DNA of 41,887 nt from Bacteroidota bacterium (GTDB taxonomy: Bacteria > Bacteroidota > Bacteroidia > Chitinophagales > Chitinophagaceae), in assembly GCA_013286425.1 (NCBI GenBank), contig JABDFS010000011.1:6839-48725 (forward strand), read 5' to 3'. Positions 17,299 to 25,245 of this stretch are shown in pieces. How positions within the stretch are numbered: position 1 is the stretch's first letter; each line of letters starts with the position of its first letter. Under the pieces are notes generated by a model. It was not told the DNA's origin and searched no databases. It saw nothing but the letters and a program-made list of their open reading frames with translations. The position numbers and the translations under genes were made by a program.

Positions 17299-17715
17299 AA
17301 TTTTCTTTAAATAATGATCTTCTCTTTTTCGCATTTGCTTTTGAGCTTCGTTCGTCTTATCAGTATAACCACACAAATGCAAGGCTCCATGAATCATAAC
17401 TCTTAATAATTCATTTTGGTAGCTGTTATGAAATGATTTTGCATTTTCTTTAATGCGGTCAACGCTTAAATAAACTTCTCCATAAACAGGCTCCCCGGGA
17501 TTGGAAAAGGTGAACGTAATTACATCGGTCAGGGTTGAATGTTTTAGAAATTTAATATTAACTGGTAACAGGTATTCATCTGAACAAAAAATGTAATTAA
17601 TACATTCAAGTTTATAATCTTCCTCATGAAAAAGGGAACGTATTAGCTGCTTAACTTCCCTTCTGCTTTCAAGGTTAACAGGCCTGTCAGCACTATGCAG
17701 AAATACTTTATTCAT
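17287..17715 (-). CDS. ybeY: Endoribonuclease YbeY (rRNA maturation)
   Basis: Metal-dependent single-strand endoribonuclease involved in 16S rRNA 3'-end maturation and ribosome quality control. The family signature appears as MIHGALHLCGYTD near residue 110. The first two His ligands are present, but the third position, usually His in HGxLHLxGYDH, is Asp; I recall this variant from Bacteroidota YbeY proteins. The other conserved block is ITFTFSNPGEPVYGEVYLSVDRIKENA. I chose ATG 17715 (MNKVFLHSADRP, 142 residues); the longer frame would begin at TTG 17745 with no family support. It is the first gene of the leftward ybeY-CAP-mnmG cluster. Confidence 0.92.
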   Translation of the reverse strand: MNKVFLHSADRPVNLESRREVKQLIRSLFHEEDYKLECINYIFCSDEYLLPVNIKFLKHSTLTDVITFTFSNPGEPVYGEVYLSVDRIKENAKSFHNSYQNELLRVMIHGALHLCGYTDKTNEAQKQMRKREDHYLKKISFT

Positions 17716-17767
17716 TTCTTTCAAAATTCGTAAAGTTAAATGCAACGCATACCAATAGTTTTGTAAA

Positions 17768-17775
17768 TATTTTTG
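17768..17775 (+). promoter_or_regulatory. TAnnTTTG-type box just before the feoA-like gene
   Basis: TATTTTTG ends 4 nt before ATG 17780. If used, transcription would start at or inside the start codon, giving a leaderless mRNA. No clear -33 element is seen, so chance occurrence in AT-rich DNA is quite possible. Confidence 0.3.
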
Positions 17776-17779
17776 TTAC

Positions 17780-18001
17780 ATGAAGTTATCTGATTTGGTA
17801 GTTGGCCAGCAAGCGACAATAATTGATTTTTCAAAAGACGAGATATCAATAAAACTAATGGAAATGGGTCTTATTCCCGGTGAAATAATTTACATAGAAA
17901 AGTTTGCTCCGCTTGGAGATCCCATCTCTATAGCTGTGGCGGGTTACAGCTTAAGCTTAAGGCTGAATGAGGCGGAAAATATAATGGTTGAGCTTGTATA
18001 A
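17780..18001 (+). CDS. feoA: FeoA-domain protein
   Basis: Small SH3-like protein of the FeoA family, which assists the FeoB ferrous iron transporter. The 73 residues show MKLSDLVVGQQATI, then KLMEMGLIPGEIIYIEK and GDPISIAVAGYSLSLRLNEAENIMV, the complete FeoA core. No feoB is next to it; nadD follows 22 bp downstream. It could still act with a FeoB encoded elsewhere, or as an independent FeoA-like protein. Confidence 0.88.
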   Translation: MKLSDLVVGQQATIIDFSKDEISIKLMEMGLIPGEIIYIEKFAPLGDPISIAVAGYSLSLRLNEAENIMVELV

Positions 18002-18023
18002 ATTGCTGTAAATCATTACATTG

Positions 18024-18593
18024 ATGAATATTGGTTTGTTTTTTGGTTCTTTTAATCCCATACATAACGGCCACCTGATTATTGCCAATACTGTTCTGAA
18101 TACATTCCTGGCAGATAAGGTTTGGTTTGTTGTTTCTCCTCAAAATCCGCTAAAAGAAAAATCGGAATTATTAGCTCCTGAATTACGTTTTCAAATGGTT
18201 GAAAAAGCAATTGCAGGAGACAACCGCTTAATTGGCAGTGATATTGAATTTAACCTCCCTTTGCCCTCTTACACAATTGATACTTTAAACTATCTTGAAA
18301 GTACTTATCCTGATAATCAATTCTATCTTGTTTTGGGTTCTGACGCATTCAAATCTTTAGCCAAATGGAAAAATTATGAACAATTAATTAGAAAGAAAAT
18401 GATAGTTTATCTGCGTCCCGGCTATTTAATATCCGAAAAAACAATCTCCGGTAATATCACACTATTAAAATCTCCTTTAATTGAAATATCATCAACAGAA
18501 ATAAGACATCTTATAAAATCAAAAAAAAGTATTCGTTATTTAACTCCTCAGCCTGTAATTGAATTAATAGAAGAAAATCATTTCTACATGTGA
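18024..18593 (+). CDS. nadD: Nicotinate-nucleotide adenylyltransferase
   Basis: Converts nicotinate mononucleotide and ATP to deamido-NAD in NAD biosynthesis. The nucleotidyltransferase motif [14 protein letters not shown] is at residues 8-21. [21 protein letters not shown] and the C-terminal [11 protein letters not shown] (ISSTxIR) complete the family signature. I chose ATG 18024; the preceding TTG 18021 would only add one residue. At 189 residues it is of normal length. The last 10 bp overlap the end of the convergent chrA gene. Confidence 0.95.
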   Translation: MNIGLFFGSFNPIHNGHLIIANTVLNTFLADKVWFVVSPQNPLKEKSELLAPELRFQMVEKAIAGDNRLIGSDIEFNLPLPSYTIDTLNYLESTYPDNQFYLVLGSDAFKSLAKWKNYEQLIRKKMIVYLRPGYLISEKTISGNITLLKSPLIEISSTEIRHLIKSKKSIRYLTPQPVIELIEENHFYM

Positions 18594-19852
18594 TAATAGC
18601 TTACCGCAATTCCTAACAACAAACAAAACAGGGGAATGAACTGCGGCCTGAGTTTGGTAAAGGCCAGCAAAGAAAATGTACCTGCTATCACCATAATATT
18701 TGCAAAGGGAACCAAGGAACCCACCGTTATATCAACAGAAACATCTTTCATCAGGAAGACAGTAGATCCCACCATAATCCCAACAACAGAGGCATTAATG
18801 CCCTCGAGCGACCGGTAAATTACAGCATACTTTTTCAGGTTATGCCACACCGGAAAGAAAAACAACACCAGCAAAAAACTTGGCAGGAACAAGGCTACCG
18901 ATCCAATAACACATCCGAGTATCTGCTTTTGATATCCATCTTCCCTGAAAGCAATTCCGCCCATGTATGCTCCTATGGAAAAAACAGGACCAGGAATTGC
19001 CCGTACCATGCCCGAACCGGTGAGGAAATCACTTTTATCAATTTTTAATGCCCCCGGGTTTTTTTCTTCTATCCGCTCCGTAGAAGGGCGAACCACGTAT
19101 TGCTGGTACATCATAGGTATTAAAACATCACCACCACCAAAAACCAGGCTTCCGAACCGATAAAAGTTTTCGAATAAATTATATGGCCCGCGGTTTGGCC
19201 AGCTTTGTTTGCGTGCCGTTTCACTCACATATCCCGCCAGCGCAAACACTGCGAAAAATATAAGTATGTTGGCCCATTTTATTTTCTTTGGTGGAATCCC
19301 TTTTTGAGGGATGCGTTTGCTGCTAAAATTAGTGGCGATGCCGGCGGCTACAATCACGGCCGGGAACGACCATGGTGTTTTAAAAAGCAGGAAACTTATT
19401 ATAGCAGCTGCAATCGAGATAACAATGGTAATTGTATTGGTAATTGCAACTTTAGACATTTTGTAGGCAGAGAAAGCTATAAACCCAACAGACATCGGTT
19501 GAATAAAATTAAAGATGCCGGCAACTGCCTGCCTGTCTCCGATGTATTCAACAATAAAAGACAGTGTACCCATCAATACGCTTGCCGGCGTTATCCATAT
19601 AAGCAGGGTTAAAATAGCCAACGGAATCCCGCCCCGCTTATAACCAATCAATGTAAGTGTTTGTGTGGAAGATGCACCCGGCAGCATCTGGCAAAAAGCA
19701 TTGTATTCAAGCAATTCCTGTTCGGTAACATCATGCCGGCGGTGCACAAAATTCTTTATCATCATTCCAAAATGCCCCTGCGGACCACCAAACGCGCCAA
19801 TACTATGCAGTAAAACAGCTTTCAGAAATGGAATATGTCGGCGGATGTTCAA
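18584..19852 (-). CDS. chrA: Chromate transporter ChrA family (two CHR domains)
   Basis: Inner-membrane anion transporter of the CHR superfamily; characterised members export chromate. The 422-residue protein has the duplicated long-chain form. Domain 1 has [14 protein letters not shown] and [21 protein letters not shown] (about 18-75). Domain 2 has [16 protein letters not shown] and [23 protein letters not shown] (about 230-305). About ten hydrophobic segments are visible. It lies 17 bp downstream of the 2OG-oxygenase stop on the same strand, so co-transcription is likely. Whether the natural substrate is chromate is unproven. Confidence 0.92.
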   Translation of the reverse strand: MNIRRHIPFLKAVLLHSIGAFGGPQGHFGMMIKNFVHRRHDVTEQELLEYNAFCQMLPGASSTQTLTLIGYKRGGIPLAILTLLIWITPASVLMGTLSFIVEYIGDRQAVAGIFNFIQPMSVGFIAFSAYKMSKVAITNTITIVISIAAAIISFLLFKTPWSFPAVIVAAGIATNFSSKRIPQKGIPPKKIKWANILIFFAVFALAGYVSETARKQSWPNRGPYNLFENFYRFGSLVFGGGDVLIPMMYQQYVVRPSTERIEEKNPGALKIDKSDFLTGSGMVRAIPGPVFSIGAYMGGIAFREDGYQKQILGCVIGSVALFLPSFLLVLFFFPVWHNLKKYAVIYRSLEGINASVVGIMVGSTVFLMKDVSVDITVGSLVPFANIMVIAGTFSLLAFTKLRPQFIPLFCLLLGIAVSYYHM

Positions 19853-19869
19853 TGCTGGTTTTGTAACGA

Positions 19870-20820
19870 TTATTTTTTTAATCCTATTTCTCTTAAACGT
19901 TCATCAAGGTATTCCCCTGCTGTAATATCCTTATATGCTTTCGGATGACCGGCATCAATGCATTGTTCAAGACAGGCAAGGCTCATTTCGCTGCGCGGAT
20001 GCAAAAAGAAAGGCATGGAAAATCTACTCGTATGCCACAACTCTCTTAGGGGATTCACCACCCTGTGCGTTGTACTTTTCAGTTTGTTGTTTGTTAGCCT
20101 TTGCAACATATCACCAACATTCACCACTATTTGCTCCGGCAGGGAAGTAACACCTACCCATTCATTTTGCCGGGTTAGAATTTGCAGGCCGTCTGCAGAA
20201 GCACCCACCAGCAGGGTGATAAGATTAATATCTTCATGCTGCTCAGACCGTATAGCGCTTTTTGGTTCCTGTGTTATCGGTGGATAATGAATGCATCGTA
20301 AAATAGAATTACCATCTTTAATATATTCATCAAAATAACGCTCAGGTAGTTTAAGGTACAATGCAATAGCACTCAACAAGGCGGCACCTGATTTTTCAAA
20401 ATGCCTGTACACATTATATAAAGTGCTTTTGAATTCAGGTATTTCCTTTACAGATACATTTTCAGGGTACGTTTCTTCATGACCGGTTTTCTTTTCTTCA
20501 ACAGTTTGCCCAAACTGAAAGAACTCTTTCAGATCCGGCGCATCGCTACCTTTTGCATGCTCTTTTCCAAAACTTGTATAACCTCGTTGGCCGGCAAGTC
20601 CTTTTATCTCATAGTTTTTCTTTTTTTCAAGCGGAAGTGAAAAGAACCGTTGCACTTCACTATACAGATCGCGGATAAGTTCATCTGGAATACCATGATT
20701 TTTTACTGAAACAAAACCAACCGTTTCATAAGCGCTGCCTAATGCATTTACAAATGCATTTTTCTTATTGGTATCACTGCTTAAAAAACCGGCAAGGTCA
20801 ACCACAGGGATTGTTTCCAT
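19870..20820 (-). CDS. 2-oxoglutarate/Fe(II)-dependent oxygenase, isopenicillin-N-synthase-like
   Basis: Non-heme iron dioxygenase of the plant-like/IPNS group. The 316-residue protein has the N-terminal DIOX_N region ([21 protein letters not shown]) and the double-stranded beta-helix core. The iron triad is visible: His and Asp in [13 protein letters not shown] (about residues 195-199) and the distal His in [10 protein letters not shown] (near 250). The 2OG-binding Arg-x-Ser is [10 protein letters not shown]. The substrate is unknown; related bacterial proteins are usually annotated only by fold. A 16-bp palindrome lies about 40 bp upstream of ATG 20820. It precedes chrA in the same transcription direction. 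Confidence 0.9.
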   Translation of the reverse strand: METIPVVDLAGFLSSDTNKKNAFVNALGSAYETVGFVSVKNHGIPDELIRDLYSEVQRFFSLPLEKKKNYEIKGLAGQRGYTSFGKEHAKGSDAPDLKEFFQFGQTVEEKKTGHEETYPENVSVKEIPEFKSTLYNVYRHFEKSGAALLSAIALYLKLPERYFDEYIKDGNSILRCIHYPPITQEPKSAIRSEQHEDINLITLLVGASADGLQILTRQNEWVGVTSLPEQIVVNVGDMLQRLTNNKLKSTTHRVVNPLRELWHTSRFSMPFFLHPRSEMSLACLEQCIDAGHPKAYKDITAGEYLDERLREIGLKK

Positions 20821-20857
20821 AAAAGCAAGTTTGTTACAATGGCAAAGTACAAATTAC

Positions 20858-20873
20858 TTGATTGTTCAATCAA
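20858..20873. promoter_or_regulatory. 16-bp palindrome upstream of the 2OG-oxygenase gene
   Basis: TTGATTG (20858-20864), TT, CAATCAA (20867-20873): perfect 7-bp arms. It is centred about 45 bp upstream of the oxygenase start, as expected for a MarR- or TetR-type operator. Confidence 0.45.
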
Positions 20874-20973
20874 ATAAAATTATTTGGTATGCAATACAAT
20901 GTTTTTATAAACGCCTTCTTTCTTTGAAAAGTTTTTCCACAAAAAATACAAGTGCTATTATAACTAATCAATA

Positions 20974-21009
20974 TAAAAAAAGAACCCCGCTGAAATCAGC
21001 AAGGGTTCT
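20974..21009 (-). terminator. Rho-independent terminator of the PspC gene
   Basis: Outer stem AGAACCC (20981-20987) / GGGTTCT (21003-21009) with a nested GCTGA/TCAGC stem inside. On the - strand a run of seven T follows. It is 25 bp downstream of the PspC stop codon. Confidence 0.85.
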
Positions 21010-21033
21010 GCTTAGTCCCAACCTTAACCTTCT

Positions 21034-23181
21034 TTATAAAGACAACCGCTCAAAAAATGAAGAAGCGATATCTGTAATATTTACCTTATTCTTTATGTTG
21101 ACTGATTTGCCTAACTGTGCCTCAACCTTTTTAACTGTATCCGGTTTGGTATTGTTAGCAGGCTGATAATGATATTTTGAGCTATCAGTAGCAGGCGGCG
21201 GTGCAGGCGTAGCCGGAGCTGCCTGCTGATCTGAGTTATTATCATCGTCATCGTTGTTATTATCTTCTGTTGATGGATGAGTAGGCTTTAAACCATCTTT
21301 TGTCATTATATACTCAACATCATTGCTCCAGTCATAGCCATCATTATTTCTTCTCCAGTTCCAATCATCTACATCATGTCCAAAATCTATATGAAAATCA
21401 TTTCCCCATCCAATATTATCACCCACATAAATTCTTTTTCCTACAGGAACATAAATAGTTACATATACTGACTGGTTGCGGAATTTATCATCTTTTGTAA
21501 CAGGGATACCCCTGTCAAAAATTAGTGTTGTATCTGACTGATTTATGTTGAAACTAATATTCTCTGCACGCTTGTCAGCTACTTCCCTTGATGTGCCATA
21601 AGCCAGTTTTAAAGCCTTTACTTTAAAGCTGTCGTTGTCTGATTTAAGAATACGCAGGTGAATATTATTGATGGAAACCGTGTCTTCATCAACATAGGCA
21701 AATGGTTCAAAATGAAAGAAATTATTGTCGAAGTAATACCTGTCGTTGTTACTGAATTCAACTTCCAGCTTCCCCACGGCGGAATTTGACAGCGGCACAT
21801 TGTATTCAATAGGATTGCTATGATAAGAGAAATCATCGCTTAAAGAAGCCAGTAATCCTATAAAGCAAACCCATCCCAGGATCCACATGGCAGCAAAACC
21901 AAAACGCATTACGTTGCTGTTAGATCTTGCACGTGTAATTTTTCTTATGATCCACGTAATAATACCAATAACAGATATCCAGATAAAGAAAATGTAAGTA
22001 CCCCAAAGAAGGAGACTTTGCCAGCCATTATCTATAAGATATGGTTTGAAACGGAGTAATCCTGTAGCAGCTATGCCAAGGCCAAAAAGAACACTTACAA
22101 GTGCAAGCAACACAACTGCAAGAATAAAATAAGCAAAGATTTTAAAGATGAGTGCGATCACATCTCCAAATGTTCTACCAGACCTGCGTGCAACATGTCC
22201 GGCTTCAGAACTGAATTGCTTACCACGCTGGCCAATTTCAGTGCCTAATTTAGAAGCACGGTCGCCTACTTCTTTACCAAATTCCTTTGCTCTTTCGCCA
22301 AAACCCTCCATATCTTTCTGGATAGTATTTTTTATACTGTTCAGGTCAACTTTTTCACCCTTCATTTCCAGTTTGTCTGAAGTACTTGTAGCTTCAGGTA
22401 TAACAAGCCATAAAATGATATATAATATCATAGCGCCCGGGCTGAAAGAGAGGTTGATAAAGTTGGGAAAATTAAATACCCCCCAATGGTTCCAGTTTGT
22501 TGCAAACGTTAAAAAAGGAATTAAGAACAACACTCTTGGGATCCAGACATTTACACCGAAGTAAGAGGAAAGTCCGCCGCACACACCACCAATCAATTTA
22601 ATCTCCGGGTCGCGAAATAACCGTTTACGGTATGAACCGATCTTTTCAGATGCTGAACTTGGTATAGCCACCCATAAAATAAGGTAAGCTACAATACCAA
22701 ATGCAAATGCAAAGGTGAAGATCACAAACAGTATTCTTACAACCAGCTTGTCAATGCCAAAATAATTGGCCAATCCTGCGCAAACACCACCAACAAGTTT
22801 GTTGTTTTCATCCCTGTAAAACCTTTCATGGCGCACAAATCCCTGCTGAGGCCCGGCATCTGAAGCATAAGTTCTATTTCCTGTTGTTGATGTTTTTGCT
22901 CCCTGGTATTCTGCATCGTCGGCTTCAAAATCTTCAGGCCTGCCAATGCTTGCTATTACAGTTTCAACATCTGCGTCGGTAATGCAGGAAGAGCCCTTTT
23001 TTAGTTGTTCATCAAATAGTTCGCCAATGCGACTTTCAATGTCGTTTATGATTTCTTCCTTGCCTTCTTCATTGGCAAAGAATTGCCTCAGGCTTTCAAT
23101 ATATCGCTTTAAAATTTCATAGGCGGTCTCCTCTATAGGAATTACCCGGCCCTGAAAATTTATATTAATTACCTTTTTCAT
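21034..23181 (-). CDS. PspC-domain membrane protein with two PspC modules
   Basis: Envelope-stress-type membrane protein. The 715 residues comprise an N-terminal cytosolic region of about 90 residues (KEEIINDIESRIGELFDEQL, TDADVETVIASIGRPEDFE); PspC module 1 (NKLVGGVCAGLANYFGIDKLVVR plus TM, about 125-180); PspC module 2 (IKLIGGVCGGLSSYFGVNVWIPR, about 190-270); a helical linker with repeated RAKEFGKEVGDRASKLG; further TM segments (about 345-460); and a beta-rich C-terminal domain. It ends with an acidic and Pro/Ala-rich low-complexity tail. It is coupled to padR (11-bp gap), an arrangement frequent in Bacteroidota. No pspA or pspF is seen. Confidence 0.88.
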   Translation of the reverse strand: MKKVININFQGRVIPIEETAYEILKRYIESLRQFFANEEGKEEIINDIESRIGELFDEQLKKGSSCITDADVETVIASIGRPEDFEADDAEYQGAKTSTTGNRTYASDAGPQQGFVRHERFYRDENNKLVGGVCAGLANYFGIDKLVVRILFVIFTFAFAFGIVAYLILWVAIPSSASEKIGSYRKRLFRDPEIKLIGGVCGGLSSYFGVNVWIPRVLFLIPFLTFATNWNHWGVFNFPNFINLSFSPGAMILYIILWLVIPEATSTSDKLEMKGEKVDLNSIKNTIQKDMEGFGERAKEFGKEVGDRASKLGTEIGQRGKQFSSEAGHVARRSGRTFGDVIALIFKIFAYFILAVVLLALVSVLFGLGIAATGLLRFKPYLIDNGWQSLLLWGTYIFFIWISVIGIITWIIRKITRARSNSNVMRFGFAAMWILGWVCFIGLLASLSDDFSYHSNPIEYNVPLSNSAVGKLEVEFSNNDRYYFDNNFFHFEPFAYVDEDTVSINNIHLRILKSDNDSFKVKALKLAYGTSREVADKRAENISFNINQSDTTLIFDRGIPVTKDDKFRNQSVYVTIYVPVGKRIYVGDNIGWGNDFHIDFGHDVDDWNWRRNNDGYDWSNDVEYIMTKDGLKPTHPSTEDNNNDDDDNNSDQQAAPATPAPPPATDSSKYHYQPANNTKPDTVKKVEAQLGKSVNIKNKVNITDIASSFFERLSL

Positions 23182-23192
23182 TTTACTTTAGT

Positions 23193-23564
23193 TTATTGGT
23201 TATTGTTGGGAATTTCTTCGGACACTTCTAATGTGCCGCTTGTTGAGGTTAGTGCCTGAACAGCATCTGCAAGTTCTTTCCAGGTGCGCTCCAGCTCGCC
23301 ATAAAATTGCCGGCCTGCGTCAGTCATTAAAAAATATTTACGCGGTGGCCCAGAATTACTTTCTACCCACCTGTAAGTAAGATAACCTGCATTTTTCAGC
23401 CTGGTTAATAAAGGATAAAGTGTACCTTCTAAAATATGAAGGTTTGCGCCTTTCATTTTATCAACAATATCACTCGGATAAACTTCACCTTGCTGTATAA
23501 TTGATAAAATGCAAAACTCCAGTACACCTTTTCGCATCTGGCTTTGTGTATTCTGAATATCCAT
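23193..23564 (-). CDS. PadR-family transcriptional regulator
   Basis: DNA-binding winged-helix repressor of the PadR family. The 123 residues show the characteristic core LEFCILSIIQQGEVYPSDIVDKM and LHILEGTLYPLLTRLKNAGYLTYRWVESNSGPPRKYFLMTDAG (about 14-85), followed by a C-terminal dimerisation helix. It lies directly upstream of the PspC gene and probably controls this operon. A well-formed promoter with an overlapping palindrome lies upstream. Confidence 0.93.
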   Translation of the reverse strand: MDIQNTQSQMRKGVLEFCILSIIQQGEVYPSDIVDKMKGANLHILEGTLYPLLTRLKNAGYLTYRWVESNSGPPRKYFLMTDAGRQFYGELERTWKELADAVQALTSTSGTLEVSEEIPNNNQ

Positions 23565-23592
23565 ACAAGAGTTTTTTATTTTATTTATGACA

Positions 23593-23629
23593 CAAAACTA
23601 TGTAATATTTTAATACTATGCAATGCATA
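23593..23629 (-). promoter_or_regulatory. padR-pspC promoter with overlapping 13-bp palindrome
   Basis: On the - strand, TTG (23621-23623) is spaced 20 bp from TAGTTTTG (23593-23600), fitting the Bacteroidota -33/-7 promoter. The predicted transcript starts near 23588, about 24 nt before the padR ATG. TATGCA/TGCATA arms around one A (23617-23629) overlap the -33 element and are a candidate PadR operator. Confidence 0.6.
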
Positions 23630-23826
23630 ATACCAAGTTTTTTAAGGTAACTAACTTTGTCCATTAATAGTTATTGCATTATTAGTTAAAAATCAACGAG
23701 TTAATAATAAGAGTGTCGAAGAGGATTGGGATAAGCGGTTGTATTTCTTGATGAACCGAAGCAAATATGGCAGTTGGTTTTAAGTAAGCTTAACTATACT
23801 GTTGCCTGCGCTTTCACAGCAGGTAA

Positions 23827-23881
23827 GGTCTCTATATGGTCTCTATAAGGTCTCTGTAAGGTCTCTGTAAGGTCTCTGTAA
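23827..23881 (+). repeat. Five tandem 11-bp repeats with GGTCTCT core
   Basis: Units GGTCTCTATAT, GGTCTCTATAA and three of GGTCTCTGTAA, each 11 bp, with the seven-base core unchanged in all. The period is about one helical turn, so all copies face the same side of the DNA. Confidence 0.9.
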
Positions 23882-23902
23882 TGTTACATAAGGAGTAATA
23901 AA

Positions 23903-23938
23903 ATGAAAGAAAATTTTAGCTGCGGGAGCCTGAATTGA
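23903..23938 (+). CDS. Possible 11-residue leader-type peptide ORF
   Basis: ATG 23903 opens MKENFSCGSLN and stops at TGA. A full AAGGAG (23890-23895) lies 7 nt upstream, an unusually good Shine-Dalgarno for this phylum. It starts 21 bp after the phased repeats. There is no proof of translation, and no rightward gene follows that it could lead. Confidence 0.2.
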   Translation: MKENFSCGSLN

Positions 23939-24099
23939 GTAATTGCAGTGATCTAAAGATACATGAATTTAGCTTTTTTATTAGTTTTCCAGGTAGTTTT
24001 TATAACGACAGAAATTTTAATTCTTTGGATACGCTAACTTGTTATGTTGCTATTCATTTTCAATAATTTAGGTTGAGCCATTTCCTGTGGCTTCCCTGG

Positions 24100-25245
24100 C
24101 TAATTGCCTGAGGAAAACGCCTTTATCATCCGGAAAGTCTTTTTATTGGCTTCATTATTAAGAGAGTTGGCTATTCCTTTCTTTTCTATTGCGGTCAGAT
24201 GAAAACTTAAAGAAGCCGAAGTGGCATTAGATACTGCCTCATAACTAAAAGTTGTTTTTACCAGGTTTGGCCCATACGCGCTTAGCATATAGTTTACCTG
24301 GTCTTTTTCATAATAATCCTGGAGGTTAAACCAGTTATTCTGAAGCAGGAACATTGGCTTGGTAATTAACCCCATAATAGAATTTACTTCATATGGCCTC
24401 GACCAATCTTCATTAGGCCTGTCGCGTAATTCAACAATAATAACTTTGGAAGTATTTTGTTGCAACCAGTCTTTAAAGTAAGAGATAAACCGAAGGCAGG
24501 TTTCGTGGCCGAAATTATCGCGGAAGCCACCATCCATTACATCAAATTCAGGATTTGCGGGCATTTCAACATTAGGCAGTACAAAAGGAAAGGTTGCGTT
24601 CATGCGCAATGTTGTAAGAAAGGAAAGATTTTTGGAATCCTGGTTCGCAAAAAAAGATTGAAAATCTAACCCGTCAATATCGTAATTGCTAAGATTACTT
24701 GAATTGGACTTAGCCTGCATCATGAACCTTACCGGATGAGTGGCTATAAACATCTTTCTTCCATCCCGTGTTATAGCTGTATTGAATATCATTGAAGGGA
24801 TTACAGCTTTGTGCTCGGCTAAACTGTAATCTGCGAGCCTTTTATTTAAAAGCCCTTTTGTATTTGCATTCAGCTTCTGTTCAAATGAATACCCTCTGTC
24901 ACGAATGTATGAATTACCGCTGTATTCAAACTGGCTTATGGGCCCAATCATATCTCTTGCAACAAGAGAAGAAAAGACCGGGTTTAAAAGGTCTTTGCAG
25001 ATATTATCTATATATTGTTTTTGCTGAAGCGAACTGATTTGTCCATATTCCTTTTCCAAATACAATTCCCTGAAATATGCCGCGCCAATCATTCCTCCGG
25101 AAGCGCCTGTTATCAAACCACACTGTGAAAAGAATTTGCCTTGCGTAAGTGTATCAAGTTTGGTTAAAACATTCATTGTAAAAGCGGCACTGCGATTACC
25201 ACCGCCGCTTACATCCAAAAAAAAACAACACGGGTTTTTGTTCAT
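24100..25245 (-). CDS. Patatin-like phospholipase half of a frameshifted membrane-patatin protein
   Basis: Ser-Asp dyad lipid acyl hydrolase domain. The oxyanion motif DVSGGGNRSAA starts near residue 11, the nucleophile Ser sits in ITGASGGMIGAAYFRELY (G-x-S-G-G), and the catalytic Asp is in FDVMDGGFRDNFG (D-G-G). The ATG at 25245 (MNKNPCC) is probably not the natural start. In the other frame the upstream membrane protein reads QKPVLFF directly into the T9 tract, and one T fewer joins it to LDVSGGG. The Bacteroidota family as I recall it is a single chain of about 750 residues, and the fused length here would be 743. This half might be made independently from this ATG. Confidence 0.85.
   Translation of the reverse strand: MNKNPCCFFLDVSGGGNRSAAFTMNVLTKLDTLTQGKFFSQCGLITGASGGMIGAAYFRELYLEKEYGQISSLQQKQYIDNICKDLLNPVFSSLVARDMIGPISQFEYSGNSYIRDRGYSFEQKLNANTKGLLNKRLADYSLAEHKAVIPSMIFNTAITRDGRKMFIATHPVRFMMQAKSNSSNLSNYDIDGLDFQSFFANQDSKNLSFLTTLRMNATFPFVLPNVEMPANPEFDVMDGGFRDNFGHETCLRFISYFKDWLQQNTSKVIIVELRDRPNEDWSRPYEVNSIMGLITKPMFLLQNNWFNLQDYYEKDQVNYMLSAYGPNLVKTTFSYEAVSNATSASLSFHLTAIEKKGIANSLNNEANKKTFRMIKAFSSGN

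Larger units (their letters stand above)
23565..24099. other. 535-bp intergenic region without a recognised gene
   Basis: Besides the padR promoter, the region holds five 11-bp direct repeats (23827-23881) and an 11-codon ORF with a Shine-Dalgarno sequence (23903-23938). It also has an ATG-poor open frame ending at 23783 whose last residues (VEEDWDKRLYFLMNRSKYG) look protein-like but lack a start. From 23940 to 24099 I see nothing. Confidence 0.6.

Noticed and set aside
19205-19612. 135-residue open frame opposite chrA
   Set aside because: It is antisense to a well-supported gene with clear ChrA motifs, and its translation is low in hydrophobic order and matches nothing.
22148-22564. 138-residue open frame opposite the PspC gene
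   Set aside because: Antisense shadow of the PspC linker region; Ser/Pro/Leu-rich composition is typical of complement-strand translation.
23827-23881. CRISPR array
   Set aside because: The repeats are 11 bp, directly adjacent with no spacers, and no cas gene is present.
23565-24099. tRNA or structured RNA gene in the long gap
   Set aside because: No cloverleaf or conserved T-arm sequence was seen on either strand.
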